Below are positions 23,955 to 34,502 of a stretch of 64,000 bases of DNA, piece after piece. The notes under the pieces were generated by a model. The model made no database searches, was not told the DNA's origin, and saw nothing but the letters and a program-made list of their open reading frames with translations. Both the position numbers and the translations under genes were made by a program. This stretch comes from Hyalella azteca (lineage: Eukaryota; Arthropoda; Malacostraca; Amphipoda; Hyalellidae). The stretch spans positions 310,001 to 374,000 of the forward strand of contig NW_025944135.1 in assembly GCF_000764305.2 (NCBI RefSeq), given 5' to 3'. Every line of letters starts with the position of its first letter. Position 1 is the stretch's first letter.

Positions 23955-25741
23955 TCAGTTTAACCGTCTGTCTGGAGTAGGGCACTGCTTCCCAAGATGT
24001 TCCCCGCTGCACTTCGAACAGACAGGGCGAAACAGCACCCGCTCTTCATCATACTTACGGCACTCTTCTCTTGAATGCCGAGGACTTCCACACGCCATAC
24101 AACACCTACGCTTCTCCCAGCACGACGACTCGGTACGGCCAGATCGACCACACCAATAACAGCGCGAAGCGGTGCGAGTCCCCCGTCGGTCTTGCCCCAC
24201 CACATTAATTGTCCGTTGGAAGCGCGAATTGTAGATGGTACGTGGGGGAGAGCGCTGATTAGGTGACCGATTGCAGGCGTAATTCCATCGAATGGGTCTG
24301 ACAGAAGGTCCATCGTCAGAGCTGGATGGGTCGTTACATCCAACCGAAAATTTCTTCAGCCAATCGTCGGAATCGGCCAACCGTTTTATGGCTTCCCATG
24401 TGAGGTTTTTCTTCCCGGTGGAAAGCAATAAGTTCCGTTGTGCGTCGCTCATGGCCTTCGTGAACTCACGGGGCGCAACTTCCCAGAACTTCTTCACAAG
24501 TTGCCGCTCCCTCTAATAAAGCGAGGCCGGGAACGCGCGTTCTGCTATCTGCTCTAGCTTCAGAGCGAAGATTGAGGTCGAATCTCCGAAACTCAAACGA
24601 GCCTTGTCGAATTCCTTTTCCGCTTGACGACGCGAGCTGAGCCTCTCCCCTTGATACCACTTAGTAAGTCGGGGCTTCAAATATCTGAATTTCTGATTCG
24701 TTCCATCCATCGCCTCGTAAGCCTGCTTCACTTTCCCACCGAGGAAATTAGCGAGCTGTTTAGCCTTTTGGCGTTCATTCCCGTTGTATTTGGCCGCAAA
24801 GAAATCCTCGTAGTCTACAAGGAACCGCTTGAGTGAGGCGCCGTCCTCCCCGGTGAATACACTAGGTGCGACTACGTCCTTCGGTTGGTTCAACTCTTTC
24901 AGAAGTTTCAACAATACCATGTCACTTTTCCCTTCACGACCGCCATTCTTTCCCGAACTAACCGACCTGGCCGACGAACTGCGCGATGATGACGAGCATG
25001 ATGACGTCCGCTGCCGTCTCGCTTTTGCACGCCGACGATGTCCCTTTCGATTACCACGGTCATCCTCGCTGCTTATCTTCAGATCGTCCAAGCGGTCCCA
25101 GGATTTCTCCCGTCGAGAATCTTCCAACTGTACAACATTAGGAGCAGAACTTTTTTTCCCCTCTTCTCCAGGTTCGGAATTTTCCACCAAGAATTCCTAT
25201 CTGCCTCGCCGGTCCCAGGATTCCACAGGTTAGGCGAAACCTCATTACTTCCCACGGGTGTCCGCGTTATCTTACTCCGAACTGATACTTCGGTTTGCGC
25301 CATCCGTGTCCAGAATGAGCTCTTTGAAAGAGCCATCAAGTATGTATGCCAGTCCGCGAATGTCATCCTGATTGGTAGTGGTTCACCGTCTTCACCCACA
25401 GGTTCGCCTCTGCTCTTCTCCAGCATGCCAAGGAAGAAGCTGACTCCGGAGACAGCTAGGTCACCCCGCTTCACTCCACCGGCGGGCGAATGTGGTCGCA
25501 ACGCTGGAAGCATCATCCGACAAATCATTTGAATGGACTCAATCATGGCTTCCGTATTATTTGGAACACCGAGAGATCCGCTAATGAACGCACGATACAC
25601 GTCAGGTGAACAAAACTCAGACAAAAACCCCTGGAAAATTATGGTCTGCACTAAAATATCCTCCAAACCACTGTCTGACGGGCCAGCCTGCTCCCCCTCG
25701 TCAGGAGGAACATCACTGAGTCCCCGGCCACCAGTTGCCAT
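23955..25741 (-). pseudogene. Gypsy gag with zinc knuckles, in three frames
   Basis: The gag begins with MATGGRGLSDVPPDEGEQ at 25741 and continues through frames 25079-25741, 24513-25190 and 23955-24497, so at least two frameshifts are present. The middle holds a charged Arg/Ser-rich segment and a capsid-like stretch (FTGEDGASLKRFLVDYEDFF, KQLANFLGGKVKQAY). The last frame has a chain of CCHC-like zinc knuckles (CYWCGRSG, CCMACGSPRHSREEC, CSKCSGEHLGKQC) for RNA packaging. Protease and reverse transcriptase should follow but are not seen. Confidence 0.8.
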
Positions 25742-25862
25742 CTCGGCCCAACAACAACCGAACTCAAAACGAAACTAAAACCTACCTAACAATTAAGCAA
25801 TACTCAAGCTAACCAATATAAATCTCCCCTCTAGTTCCCCATACTGGCCACCAAAAAGTATA

Positions 25863-26910
25863 TGTTGCGGGAGAGCTATCAACATATACCGGCTATCGCA
25901 GTCTATTTCAGACTCGATAGTGAGGAAACTTAAACATTAGGTAAAGTAACGAAAGAAATTTCTAAAACTGGTTCCTGAAGTTTTATTACACGATTTCCCA
26001 CTCTTACGCGGTTATAAAAAACCAGTGAAACTAAAATAAACCTAAATATACAACAGAACCCATACAACCTATCTACTCTACAATGCACATATATAAGTTA
26101 GAACCTTCCCAAAACTACAAGGAACCCCCCCTGACAAGGATTCGGGCCCCACACATCCAAATGCAAACAGCCTAATTAAACAAACTAAACAAATAGGCGG
26201 CCGTGACCGCTGTGACACGCTTGTAGTCTCCAAACTCTTAGATGGATGCTGAGACTCAGATCACTTGTATGCGTCCTCGGAATTTCCACAGCTCGCAGTT
26301 TATGGGCACCGGGTTCAACTACCCAGGGTTTTTTTTCTGCCGCCGATGAATGGTGGCAAATCAATGACAATCAGATCGCTTCATTGGCGTCTGAACTCTC
26401 CAAAAGATGTAGCTCATTCAGGTAGGGTTCCTAGGTGCAGTACTCCACAGGCGCTGCCGGTCACCAAAACTTATTAAGCGCCGCTGGTATCGGTTGTTAT
26501 CTTCCCCGCTGTTTCAACAATTGCTTCACCAGAAGATAGATACCAAGTTTAGTAGTACCCACACCACCTGTAATAATTCAATACACGAAATGAGCAAAAC
26601 TCACTAAGACAAGCTAAACACGATTGCAGAATAGGTTTAGGCATTTTCGGTTAAACAATTCGAACACGACTGATTCACACGAACACTATAGGCATCCGAA
26701 ACCATAGGCAGCGTAAAGGGAGACTCTCAGTCCATAGCCTTACCCGCCACTCAAAACCGGAATCACCAACTCTGACGACGACAGAACGGGACAACCATTC
26801 TGCTAAGCGGTCCGGTTACAAAAGAAAAACCCGTACTAAATCCAACCCAGTCCGCAAGTAATCAGCGGATCACTGGTTTACACAAATTCCTGCGGAACTG
26901 CGCAGCTACA
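25863..26910 (-). repeat. Right (5') LTR, full length
   Basis: This 1048-bp repeat starts TGTTGCGGGAGAG and ends GCAGCTACA beside the ATAC target duplication. It is complete. On the minus strand a TGGTGGCCAGTATGGGG sequence lies a few bases inside the element and might be the primer-binding site, though no tRNA match was checked. Confidence 0.88.
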
Positions 26911-26914
26911 ATAC

Positions 26915-27749
26915 AAGTATATTTCAATGCCAATATCAATGTTCGTTACTCCACGTGACAAGCGATTTTTATACCTGCAATCACGGAAAAACTTCGTGAA
27001 GTTCCAGGCTAACTCGCTTTCGACTTGCTTTGTTATTATTATACAGTCATGAGAATTATATTTTTATGTATAGAGCATTTAGGTGAGTCATAGACACGCG
27101 ATCTCTCAATCTCTGAATTCTTGAAATTCAACAATATTTTAGCCCAATTTATCTCTTATTGAATGTTAAAGGTTTAACGGTTGTAGGGCCGCGATTATTC
27201 ATAATCAATTATAGTGATGTAATGACATATTAATCAAATCTCTAACCAAGAAGATAATAGGAAATCATTATGCAGGATGAATCGCTCTTTAGACGTCAAA
27301 TGTAAAATATATTTTTCTCGATTGAACTTCATACCTCACTTACACACTTGGTCACACATTGTAGCGTCGATGCGTATATAAATATAAATATAATGACTGA
27401 ATATAATACGGTTCCACATAATCATTAGAAATGACCCTGTTTGAACCTTTATACGACGTTACTACTGCAGTAAAGATCAATAATACGTCGATCTAGTTCA
27501 TCATTATAGCTCCGGCATTCATCAATGTACGCTCTGTCAATGCATGCATCCTAGTCTAACGGGTCGTGATCGATGGACGAAGATTGATGGGGTTCGGTCA
27601 AGAATATTGATGCAGATTCCTGCCTGATCGACGAAGGCAAAACCCAATTTAGAGCGGGCAAGTGGAAGGGCAATGTCGCGAGGCGCAGCATCGATTAAAG
27701 AGGAGCATTCTATGCCGATTCAGACAGATCTTCGAAGCTTCTGCACCCG
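26915..27749. other. AT-rich intergenic DNA
   Basis: No gene or recognised repeat. Base composition matches the other spacers. Confidence 0.45.
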
Positions 27750-27885
27750 ATAATTTATCGAATCGAATAATCTGCATCGAACTATGTCGAATCTATAGTA
27801 ACTGAAGCCGAATCTGTATTAATCGATGTCGAATCGTCATTGATCTGCATCGAATCTACATTAATCAATATCGAATCCACATTAA
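27750..27885. repeat. Degenerate tandem repeat, TCGAATC family
   Basis: About six diverged units of roughly 20-25 bases. Each contains TCGAATC or a near match followed by (T)ACATTAATC-like sequence. The units vary in length, so this is an old array. Confidence 0.55.
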
Positions 27886-28139
27886 TTGTCAAATGCCCGG
27901 CAGATGAGTTTGACCGTTTGTCGACTACGCGACAACAAATTTAAAATTATTTTTTCTTTCTCTCTCCGAGATCACCGACACGTTACACTTTACTATGACA
28001 AGACAGATGAGATAGACTTCGCTGTCGAACATTCACATCGTATATACACTTGCGATATCAATTACAAACTAACAAATTCAATTACTAATAATGCAGAGAA
28101 ATTTCAAGTAATTCACCGCCAAGTGCTCTTACCGGATAA

Positions 28140-28250
28140 CGTCGACGGCAGCTCCGAGATTCGAACGCGGGAATTTCGCGCCCGAGTTCACGCCTCAGCC
28201 AGCTTGCCCACCAAGATAGCTTACCATCCTGAGCTCTATCAACTGCATAC
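28140..28250 (-). repeat. tRNA-like sequence (possible SINE head)
   Basis: On the minus strand this reads GGTGGGCAAGCTGGCTGAGG (A-box-like region) followed about 30 bases later by GCGTTCGAATCTCGG, a good pol III B box with a T-arm-like context. It resembles the sequence at 30,385-30,460. It is better read as a tRNA-derived SINE or pseudo-tRNA than as a working tRNA, because a full cloverleaf could not be folded by eye. Confidence 0.4.
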
Positions 28251-28359
28251 TGTAACTACAAAACGAATGGCTTGCAATTGTCAAATAAAACGAGGAATAG
28301 TCACATTTGTGGTGGAACTGTTTGGAGATTATTCATTTATACTTATTTTAGAGGAATGA

Positions 28360-29580
28360 ACGCAGTTTCTATTCAGTCGAAAAAGAATATTACTCGTATT
28401 TGATTGGGTAAAATGTTCGTGATCAGTATCGTTCATTAAAGGTGACAGACAAGCACTGCTTCTCTTACAACTTTTCATGATTTTCGGGCAAGCAAAATGC
28501 CGTTACTTCCATATTTCCCCTATTTATTTACAAGTTAGTACCCTACTTTATATAAATTTTATAAAAGAGCTGATCAATTTACATCGCAGTTTATTTCTCA
28601 TTATATTCATTGCCTCAAATCAGCCTCGTTGAAAAATTGAAGCAAATTTGTTATGATAAATGGAACACGCTAAAGCAGCTGTATGAAAACGTTTGAATAT
28701 GAACTATGAACAAGTTTACGATGGGATAGTTTTGAATAAAAATATTAATAAGTTTTGAAGTAGTTTCTTCTTACAACATTCAGTCGATAGCAGGATATTT
28801 AAGTCATTTACTAAGATGCAAGTAAATTAAACGTTTTCTGTACACTCACGTTAGAAAAAAAGTTTCAGGCAAACTGATCGATATCTCCTGAACATTATTA
28901 AGGTATAGATGTGTTTAAACGTTCCTCTTCAAAGTGTTCAAACTGGGAAAGCAATTAAAACACTTACGTATTTCAAAGTATTAAAATAATTACGTGGTTT
29001 AGTAATCGTAACTGGCACCAGAAATGGACCCATATTCCGTCACTTGAACTAGATTAAGAACGGAGACTCTTCCCATGCCTCAAGCTCTTATCCGCCTCCC
29101 TCTCTTTTGCCCGCCTCCCCTGTATCCCCCGTCTCACAATTTATACTGGGTAATCATAAATAAAAGTTTATATAAATTTCTGATTCATTATTTTATTAGA
29201 TTGAATAGCCAGCCGACAAGTTTGCGCATGTATTTTTCGGTTTGCTTTGACAATTTGCCTACACTCATGTACTTCGATCTGCAACGACCCACAGTCGATG
29301 GTTCGCCATGCATCTGCATAGATTGTTTAGGGAAATTTGACTTCTAAATCTTTGAGTGGTCGGATCTTCCGCGCTCTGTAGTAACCTACACTAATCCACA
29401 TCGTTGCCCACATTGTCGTTTGGCTGGGATTCGTCAATGCATTTTTTTGTATACGCGGGCATTTGTCAAAAGACACATTCCCCAATGCACATATATGTCA
29501 ATGCAGTTACCAGCCGATACTCGAAAGCTTCCACGAACTCTGAGTCAATGCCATTGAGCCTATCGTTCAGCGACGCCATT
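28360..29580. other. AT-rich intergenic DNA
   Basis: No gene or element recognised. A C/T-rich patch at 29,070-29,130 gives a spurious open frame. Confidence 0.45.
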
Positions 29581-30671
29581 CCCAGCAGGCATCTGAGTTT
29601 GAAACAACATTGATTATTGGTTGATTTCAGGTCGAAATGTTGAACAACCAAAATTGAACGTCATATCAACGTCGAAATCTGACCAATACTAGAAGGGACC
29701 TAGAACAACCTTGTTTCAACGTTGAAATAACGTCGATATTGGTGCGTTGAAATTTTACTAATTTTTAAACGTTGAATCAATGTTGATTTCAAGTTGAAAT
29801 GTTGACCAACCGAAATTAAACGTAATATCAACGTCGAAATCTGACCAACACTGGAAGGGACGTAAAACAACCTTATTTCAACATTGAAATAACGTCGATA
29901 TTGGTACGAAGAATTTTTACTAATTTTCAAACGTTGAATCAATGTTGATTTCAGGTTGAATTGCCGAACAACCCAAATTGAACGTCCAACCAACGTCAAA
30001 ATCTGACCAAAATTAGAACGGATGTAAAATAACCTTATTTCAACGTTGAAATAACGTCGATATTGGTACGTTTAATTTTTACTAATTTTTATACGTTGAA
30101 TCAATGCTGATTTCGGGTTGAATTGCTGAACAACCCAAATTAAATGTCCAATCAACTTCAAAATCTGACCAAAACTAGAAAGGACGTCCAACAACCTTAT
30201 TTCATCGTTGAAAATGGTCGATATCGGTATGTTGAATGTTTAGCTATTTTCCAGCATGGAACTAATGTTATCACACCAACATTGAATGAAATACCTATAT
30301 ATAAGTGCACGATTAATGACCAAAGAATGCATTTCAATTCTCGAGGAATCTAACAATTCTTTAGCTTATTTCTAATGCTCATGCACGCGAGCTACCGTGG
30401 TCAAGGTTGCTAAGGCGACGCGCGGTCTTCAGCGATCCCAGGATCGAATCCTGCTACGGACGAAAAACAGGTTGTTCTTCAACGTTGATTCAAGCAGAGA
30501 ATTTGACGTTGCAGCAATGTCGTAGTAGCAACATTGATTCAACGTTTAATTGTAACGTCAGTACGACGTTTCATGAGAGACGTTGCTTCAACTTTCATTC
30601 ATAACCTCTTTTCACCGCGATGTTAATGTCGTAATAGGTAGTTGATTCAACCACCGAATGCCTGCTGGGTT
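29581..30671. mobile_element. Repeat-filled DNA element with CCCAGCAGGCA ends
   Basis: It is bounded by CCCAGCAGGCAT and its inverse TGCCTGCTGGG. The interior holds about four units of ~162 bp, each starting near the TTGAACGTC-type segment (29,654; 29,815; 29,977; 30,139) and rich in AACGTTGA, CAACGTCGAAAT and GTTGATTTC words. The right part has a tRNA-like patch and more ACGTTGATTCAACG-type words. Such ends with ACGTTG-rich interiors are familiar from non-autonomous DNA elements of invertebrates. No transposase is encoded. The target duplication is not clear. Confidence 0.65.
30385..30460 (+). repeat. tRNA-like patch inside the 29,581-30,671 element
   Basis: GTGGTCAAGGTTGCTAAGG resembles a pol III A-box region, and CAGGATCGAATCCTG forms a T arm with B-box sequence. 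CCGT and ACGG near the ends could pair. It matches the minus-strand patch at 28,140-28,250 in layout and words. It is likely a tRNA-derived fragment rather than a gene. Confidence 0.4.
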
Positions 30672-30694
30672 GCTTTTTTCACAGCCTTCACGTG

Positions 30695-31110
30695 TAGGTT
30701 CACGTACTGCTGATTAGAGTAGGAATTACGACTGTTAATTAGGACGCGAATGTAATAGGAATAGGAGGTCACGAATAATTACAAATATAAAGGAAGGGCA
30801 TGATTAAGGGGAATTTGAATTTAGGGGCGTGACGGAGTTCGGGGCGGAGTCACGAAAGGCAAGCGCGAGGTTATATAAGAGACGGGGAGAACCACGAAAC
30901 CGTTTGTAGTCCGGAGGTGAGCCCCGAGCCAAGTCTCGAGCGATGTCCAGTGCGAGCTGTCTGTCAATAGGCGCTCGGCGTTTTGTTTGAGGTGGAAAGA
31001 GTTTAGGCGTGAATTACGGTCGTTGACAACAGTCGTACGACCCTCTGGATTCCAAAGACACCCCGGAAGAATAGTTACGTTACATTTGAGCGAAGATTAC
31101 GGAAGCTACA
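30695..31110 (+). repeat. Candidate short solo LTR or promoter-bearing element
   Basis: The 416-bp, GC-richer block starts TGTAGG and ends GCTACA, an inverted TGTAG/CTACA pair. A TATA box (GGTTATATAAGAGAC) lies at about 30,872 with GC-rich sequence downstream, as in an LTR U3-R-U5. Possible target duplication ACG or ACGT. Alternatively it could be a host promoter, but no exon follows. Confidence 0.4.
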
Positions 31111-31141
31111 ACGTGGCCGAATCAAAGTAAACGACGTGTCG

Positions 31142-31270
31142 TTTCGAATCTCCAGGTTCACTGATTTCGAATCTCCAGTTTCTCTCATTTCGAATCTCCA
31201 GTTTCCCTGATCTCGAATCTCCAGTTTCCCTGATCTCGAATCTCCAGTAATCGCTTCTGATCTCCAGTTC
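31142..31270. repeat. 23-bp minisatellite
   Basis: Five to six copies of a ~23-bp unit with core TCGAATCTCCAGTTTC. The two middle units are almost identical and the outer ones diverge. It lies about 540 bases before unit B. Confidence 0.8.
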
Positions 31271-31809
31271 CGGGATTTGACTCCATGCACTGAAAGTCGA
31301 GAGCCGGCGCCAGCCCAGTCGCATTAAGGACTTCATCGAGTCTCACTAGTCGCAAATACAAGGTCTCACTACGGCCCGCAATACGACGAAGAAAAAAATC
31401 ACGGAGAAGTCGTTCAACCCGCCTCTGCCATAACGCCCGGTGATGTATTCGACTTGAGTTTGAAACTGCTATTGTTTGCTATCTATTCCATGTCGATTAT
31501 TCCATGTTTGATATCTAGGTCGGAGTTAGGTTTTCTTAACCAAATATCGATTTTTGTAAGGGATGTAAATCCATGTTTGATTGGAATTGAGGTAAGATTC
31601 ACATTCCTTGACTCTAAATTATTTCTTATGCCGTGAAATAGATGACATGCAAAAACGACCCAGTCCTGTAATATGTTAGTTTTGTCTATAATTTAGGGAG
31701 TGCTGAATTTCCTCATGTGCTGTCATTTTTCCCTCCGTGTTTACTTCGTCAAAACCAGTCGAGAACTTACTTACATACGCGCCTAGTAAGCTACTCGGCA
31801 ACAACCTGA
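31271..31809. other. Spacer before unit B
   Basis: Unassigned sequence up to the start of homology with unit A near 31,810. No gene seen. Confidence 0.4.
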
Positions 31810-33883
31810 CAAACGATAAATAATGATAATCTGGAACCAATACCTAACGAAAAGTTGAAAGAGAAATCACTTCGAACGATTAACGTCGAGAAAAGGATCA
31901 GATATATAAAATTCTCATAACAATTACAAACTTCCCAATCTATTCACTCCGCCATGTACTTAATTGTTAACACCATTCTTTAAGATATAGTCGTTGTACA
32001 TGCGATATATAATCATACGTCTGTCTACATCTTTAATACTGAATGAGCTCAGTATTGACATCTCAGTATTGAATGAGCTCTACACTTGCAACGCTCATTA
32101 AAAGCTATAGTGATGAGCAATAACGAGCGCAATTAAATGAACATTTAGTTTAGAAGCTTACATCACTAACGTTAATTACGTTACTTCTACTTTATGCAGT
32201 CTCGTCTCGTTAGAAACTTGCCTATACGTTAATTCATTCAAACTCAGCCCGTTCGTTAATTCTAACCAACGCTTTTAAGAAATGCTAACTTCAAAAATCT
32301 TAAACATCATTGCTCGTCTCTAAAAAAAAATTCTACATTATCAACATTCATAATAAGCTAGAAAAATTGGCACACATACATTTCGTTGTTACCGTGTCTG
32401 TCAATCAATCTAATTGATGACTGCTAGCATTATATTTTGAGAGAGCGAACATATCAACAAAAAATTGGATACAGCAGTATTTTAATATTACAGGATTAGT
32501 ATATAATCTCTGGTAATTACAGCTGTTCATTCATTAAAAGGAACGACGTCAGATCTACTGCTGAATTTCTAGCTTTACATTTGATTCTCCGATCAGGTCA
32601 TTGCCGTTTATTGTAGAATTCGTCTGTTCTTTAATTAATAATAGCTGTGAAAGCAGCAGTAAGTTCATTATTGAGAACGGCGTTAGAGTTAGGAATGACT
32701 CGACACCCTAATTTTTGAATCTAACCTCACAGGATTTAGTTTAGTTAGTAACCTCCTAGACTCGTACGACGAGTCAAGGCCTTTTTGCTTTAGAGCTTTA
32801 ATGTTCTTCTTCTGGTTCTTCACAGGTAATTTAATTATAGTAGCGACTGGAAGCGTCATATCCTCGGTGAGCGTGATCAGTGCCCACTGACGTACACGCA
32901 ATGGTGTTGAAGCTGGTGTTGCCCTCAAGTGGATTTATTTTATGACAATTTCAGCTTATTCCAGCATACCATTTCCAGCACGACACACCAATGATGATGC
33001 AGCAAAGTACGAGGTCAATGCCCAGTTGGTACTTGAACTCTTACTCTTAATTTTTAATACTAATTAAGCTACTTCGAGAACCTGCATAATGAGTAACTGA
33101 CGAGGCAAACTGACGTAATTAGTAAGTAGTAGTAACTATAATTTCCTCGAGACTTTCATTTTATGTCTCAACTCCATGTAGAAAAAATTTCAATACGCCA
33201 CCTAGCAGGAAGTTTACATTATTAGTGGGCACTTCTCAACACTTTTTCCTCTTGCTACGAAAAGTCGGCGTACGAGTCGTGACGTTGTATGTTTATTCTC
33301 TTTATTAAACTTTCAGAGCTGTGGTTATTAAAATTAAAAACAAAGCAAGCAGGAATTAACATCTGTGTAAGAAGAAGGTATAGGGTCAATAGCTGTGCTT
33401 GATGCAAGCACATGCTTGAACAACAGATTCTTGAATACAATGAACAGCCTTCCTTATCGTTAAAAACACACAGTCGCCTCAAAATGAGGTCCATGCAAGT
33501 GTGTGTTTTTATATTGCTTTTTTTTAATTAGACAGCAATCAATGCACAATTTGGCAACAGTGGCGTATGAAAAAGTTAGTTTTGTTATATATCGATCTTA
33601 CATGAACGCTTGTGAGGCATAGGCACATCTAATAGCATTTTCATTAGTTTATAAAATGAGTGTCGTGCACAGAATATGGGGCCTTGTAATTAGATAGGCC
33701 CATCTTCCTTCATTATTTATGAAGCTTTATCATCTAAATTTTAATGTGAAAAAACTTCATTGTTCATTGTACGTTGATCTTTACAGAATTCGAGTAAACA
33801 AACTCGGATGGATCGATGCTGAAAGCATCCAATTTCGTTGGCTTGGTGTTGTTTGGTTCGACCCAGCATGGAGCCCAACCGGC
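31810..33883 (+). other. 5' flank of duplication unit B
   Basis: Homologous to 1-2,275, with small deletions (for example near 32,060, where unit A has about 60 more bases). No coding sequence is supported. The shared GTTATATATCGATCTTACATG segment (about 1,968 and 33,584) contains a TATA-like run but no matching start site was identified. Confidence 0.7.
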
Positions 33884-34502
33884 ATGGGCACCCGAGCTCA
33901 TTTCGTCGCCATTGATTATATTATTACTACGGCGACGATGCTGGCATCTGTTGCCATTAGAAATTATCACGGCATCAAAGGCAACAAACCTGCCTTGGAT
34001 TTTACGGGAGCGCAGCCGTTGGTAACAAAATTGACTCGTAAACAGGCCCTGGGTCCAACGCCAATTAACCATCAGCATGCAATATCTACAAATAGCCTCA
34101 GATCAATGAGCTGTGGGTAACTCCGGCTAACAGTAAATCCGCTTTGCACAACACAGCCACTGCTCCACAGCGCCGCAGCGCAACTGGCCGGAGCGCAACA
34201 GGCCCTACCGCAAAAAGCGGCGCAGGTTAGGTTAGGTTACGTTAGGAGTAGCTGTTGCGGTAGGGCCTGTTGCGCCCCGGCCAGTTGTGCTCCGGCCTGT
34301 ATGCGCTCCGGCCTGTGACTGAACGGCGCTGCTGTGGTGGGCGCTTTAGGTCAAAAGCCGTGAAGATGCCCGGCTGCGTTACGCTCGGGAAGGTATATGA
34401 ATCGCACTGTGGACTTGGGCTATGCTGACCTCTAGGTATCCATCCGGATTTTACCATGGGCAGCCGCTCCATGACACCATACCCTGCAGTGTTCCTGTCT
34501 CA
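33884..34502 (+). pseudogene. Decayed extra exon 1 of the transporter, split by an insertion
   Basis: From ATG at 33,884 the sequence reads like exon 1 with substitutions: MGTRAHFVAIDYIITTATML, then NYHGIKGNKPALDF, against the intact exon's MGAGEHFGAVDYGMLAVTVV and YHGIKGNKTAVDF. A 440-bp element interrupts it at GGATTTTAC. The frame resumes at 34,446-34,502 with MGSRSMTPYPA, then homology stops before the end of the exon and its splice donor. No further exons follow before the intact exon 1 at 37,197, so this is a relic. Confidence 0.8.
34006..34445. mobile_element. 440-bp non-autonomous element with 9-bp target duplication (copy 1)
   Basis: Inserted in the exon-1 relic and flanked by the 9-bp direct repeat GGATTTTAC (33997-34005 and 34446-34454). 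It starts GGGAGCGCAGCCG and ends GGTATCCATCC. Its middle folds into a long hairpin: 33-bp arms 34181-34213 and 34255-34287 with one mismatch, around a loop containing GGTTAGGTTAGGTTA. A second, inverted copy lies at 45170-45565. A 9-bp duplication suits Mutator-like or other foldback elements. No protein is encoded. Confidence 0.8.

Larger units (their letters stand above)
22114..26910 (-). mobile_element. Ty3/Gypsy-type LTR retrotransposon with internal deletions
   Basis: It lies on the minus strand and is bounded by TG...CA termini and a 4-bp target duplication ATAC (22110-22113 and 26911-26914). The 5' LTR is at the right and the 3' LTR at the left. Between them are gag with zinc knuckles and an integrase start. 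No protease or reverse transcriptase frame is seen, so the middle of pol is deleted, and a second deletion joins the integrase to a shortened left LTR. LTRs differ at about four positions in the ~900 shared bases, so the insertion is recent. Confidence 0.88.

Noticed and set aside
27886..28359. 157-codon open frame
   Set aside because: It starts in the degenerate TCGAATC repeat and runs through the tRNA-like patch on the other strand, so it looks like chance.
29700..29999. Open frame encoding a repeated peptide
   Set aside because: It merely translates the 162-bp tandem units and is not open in the other units.
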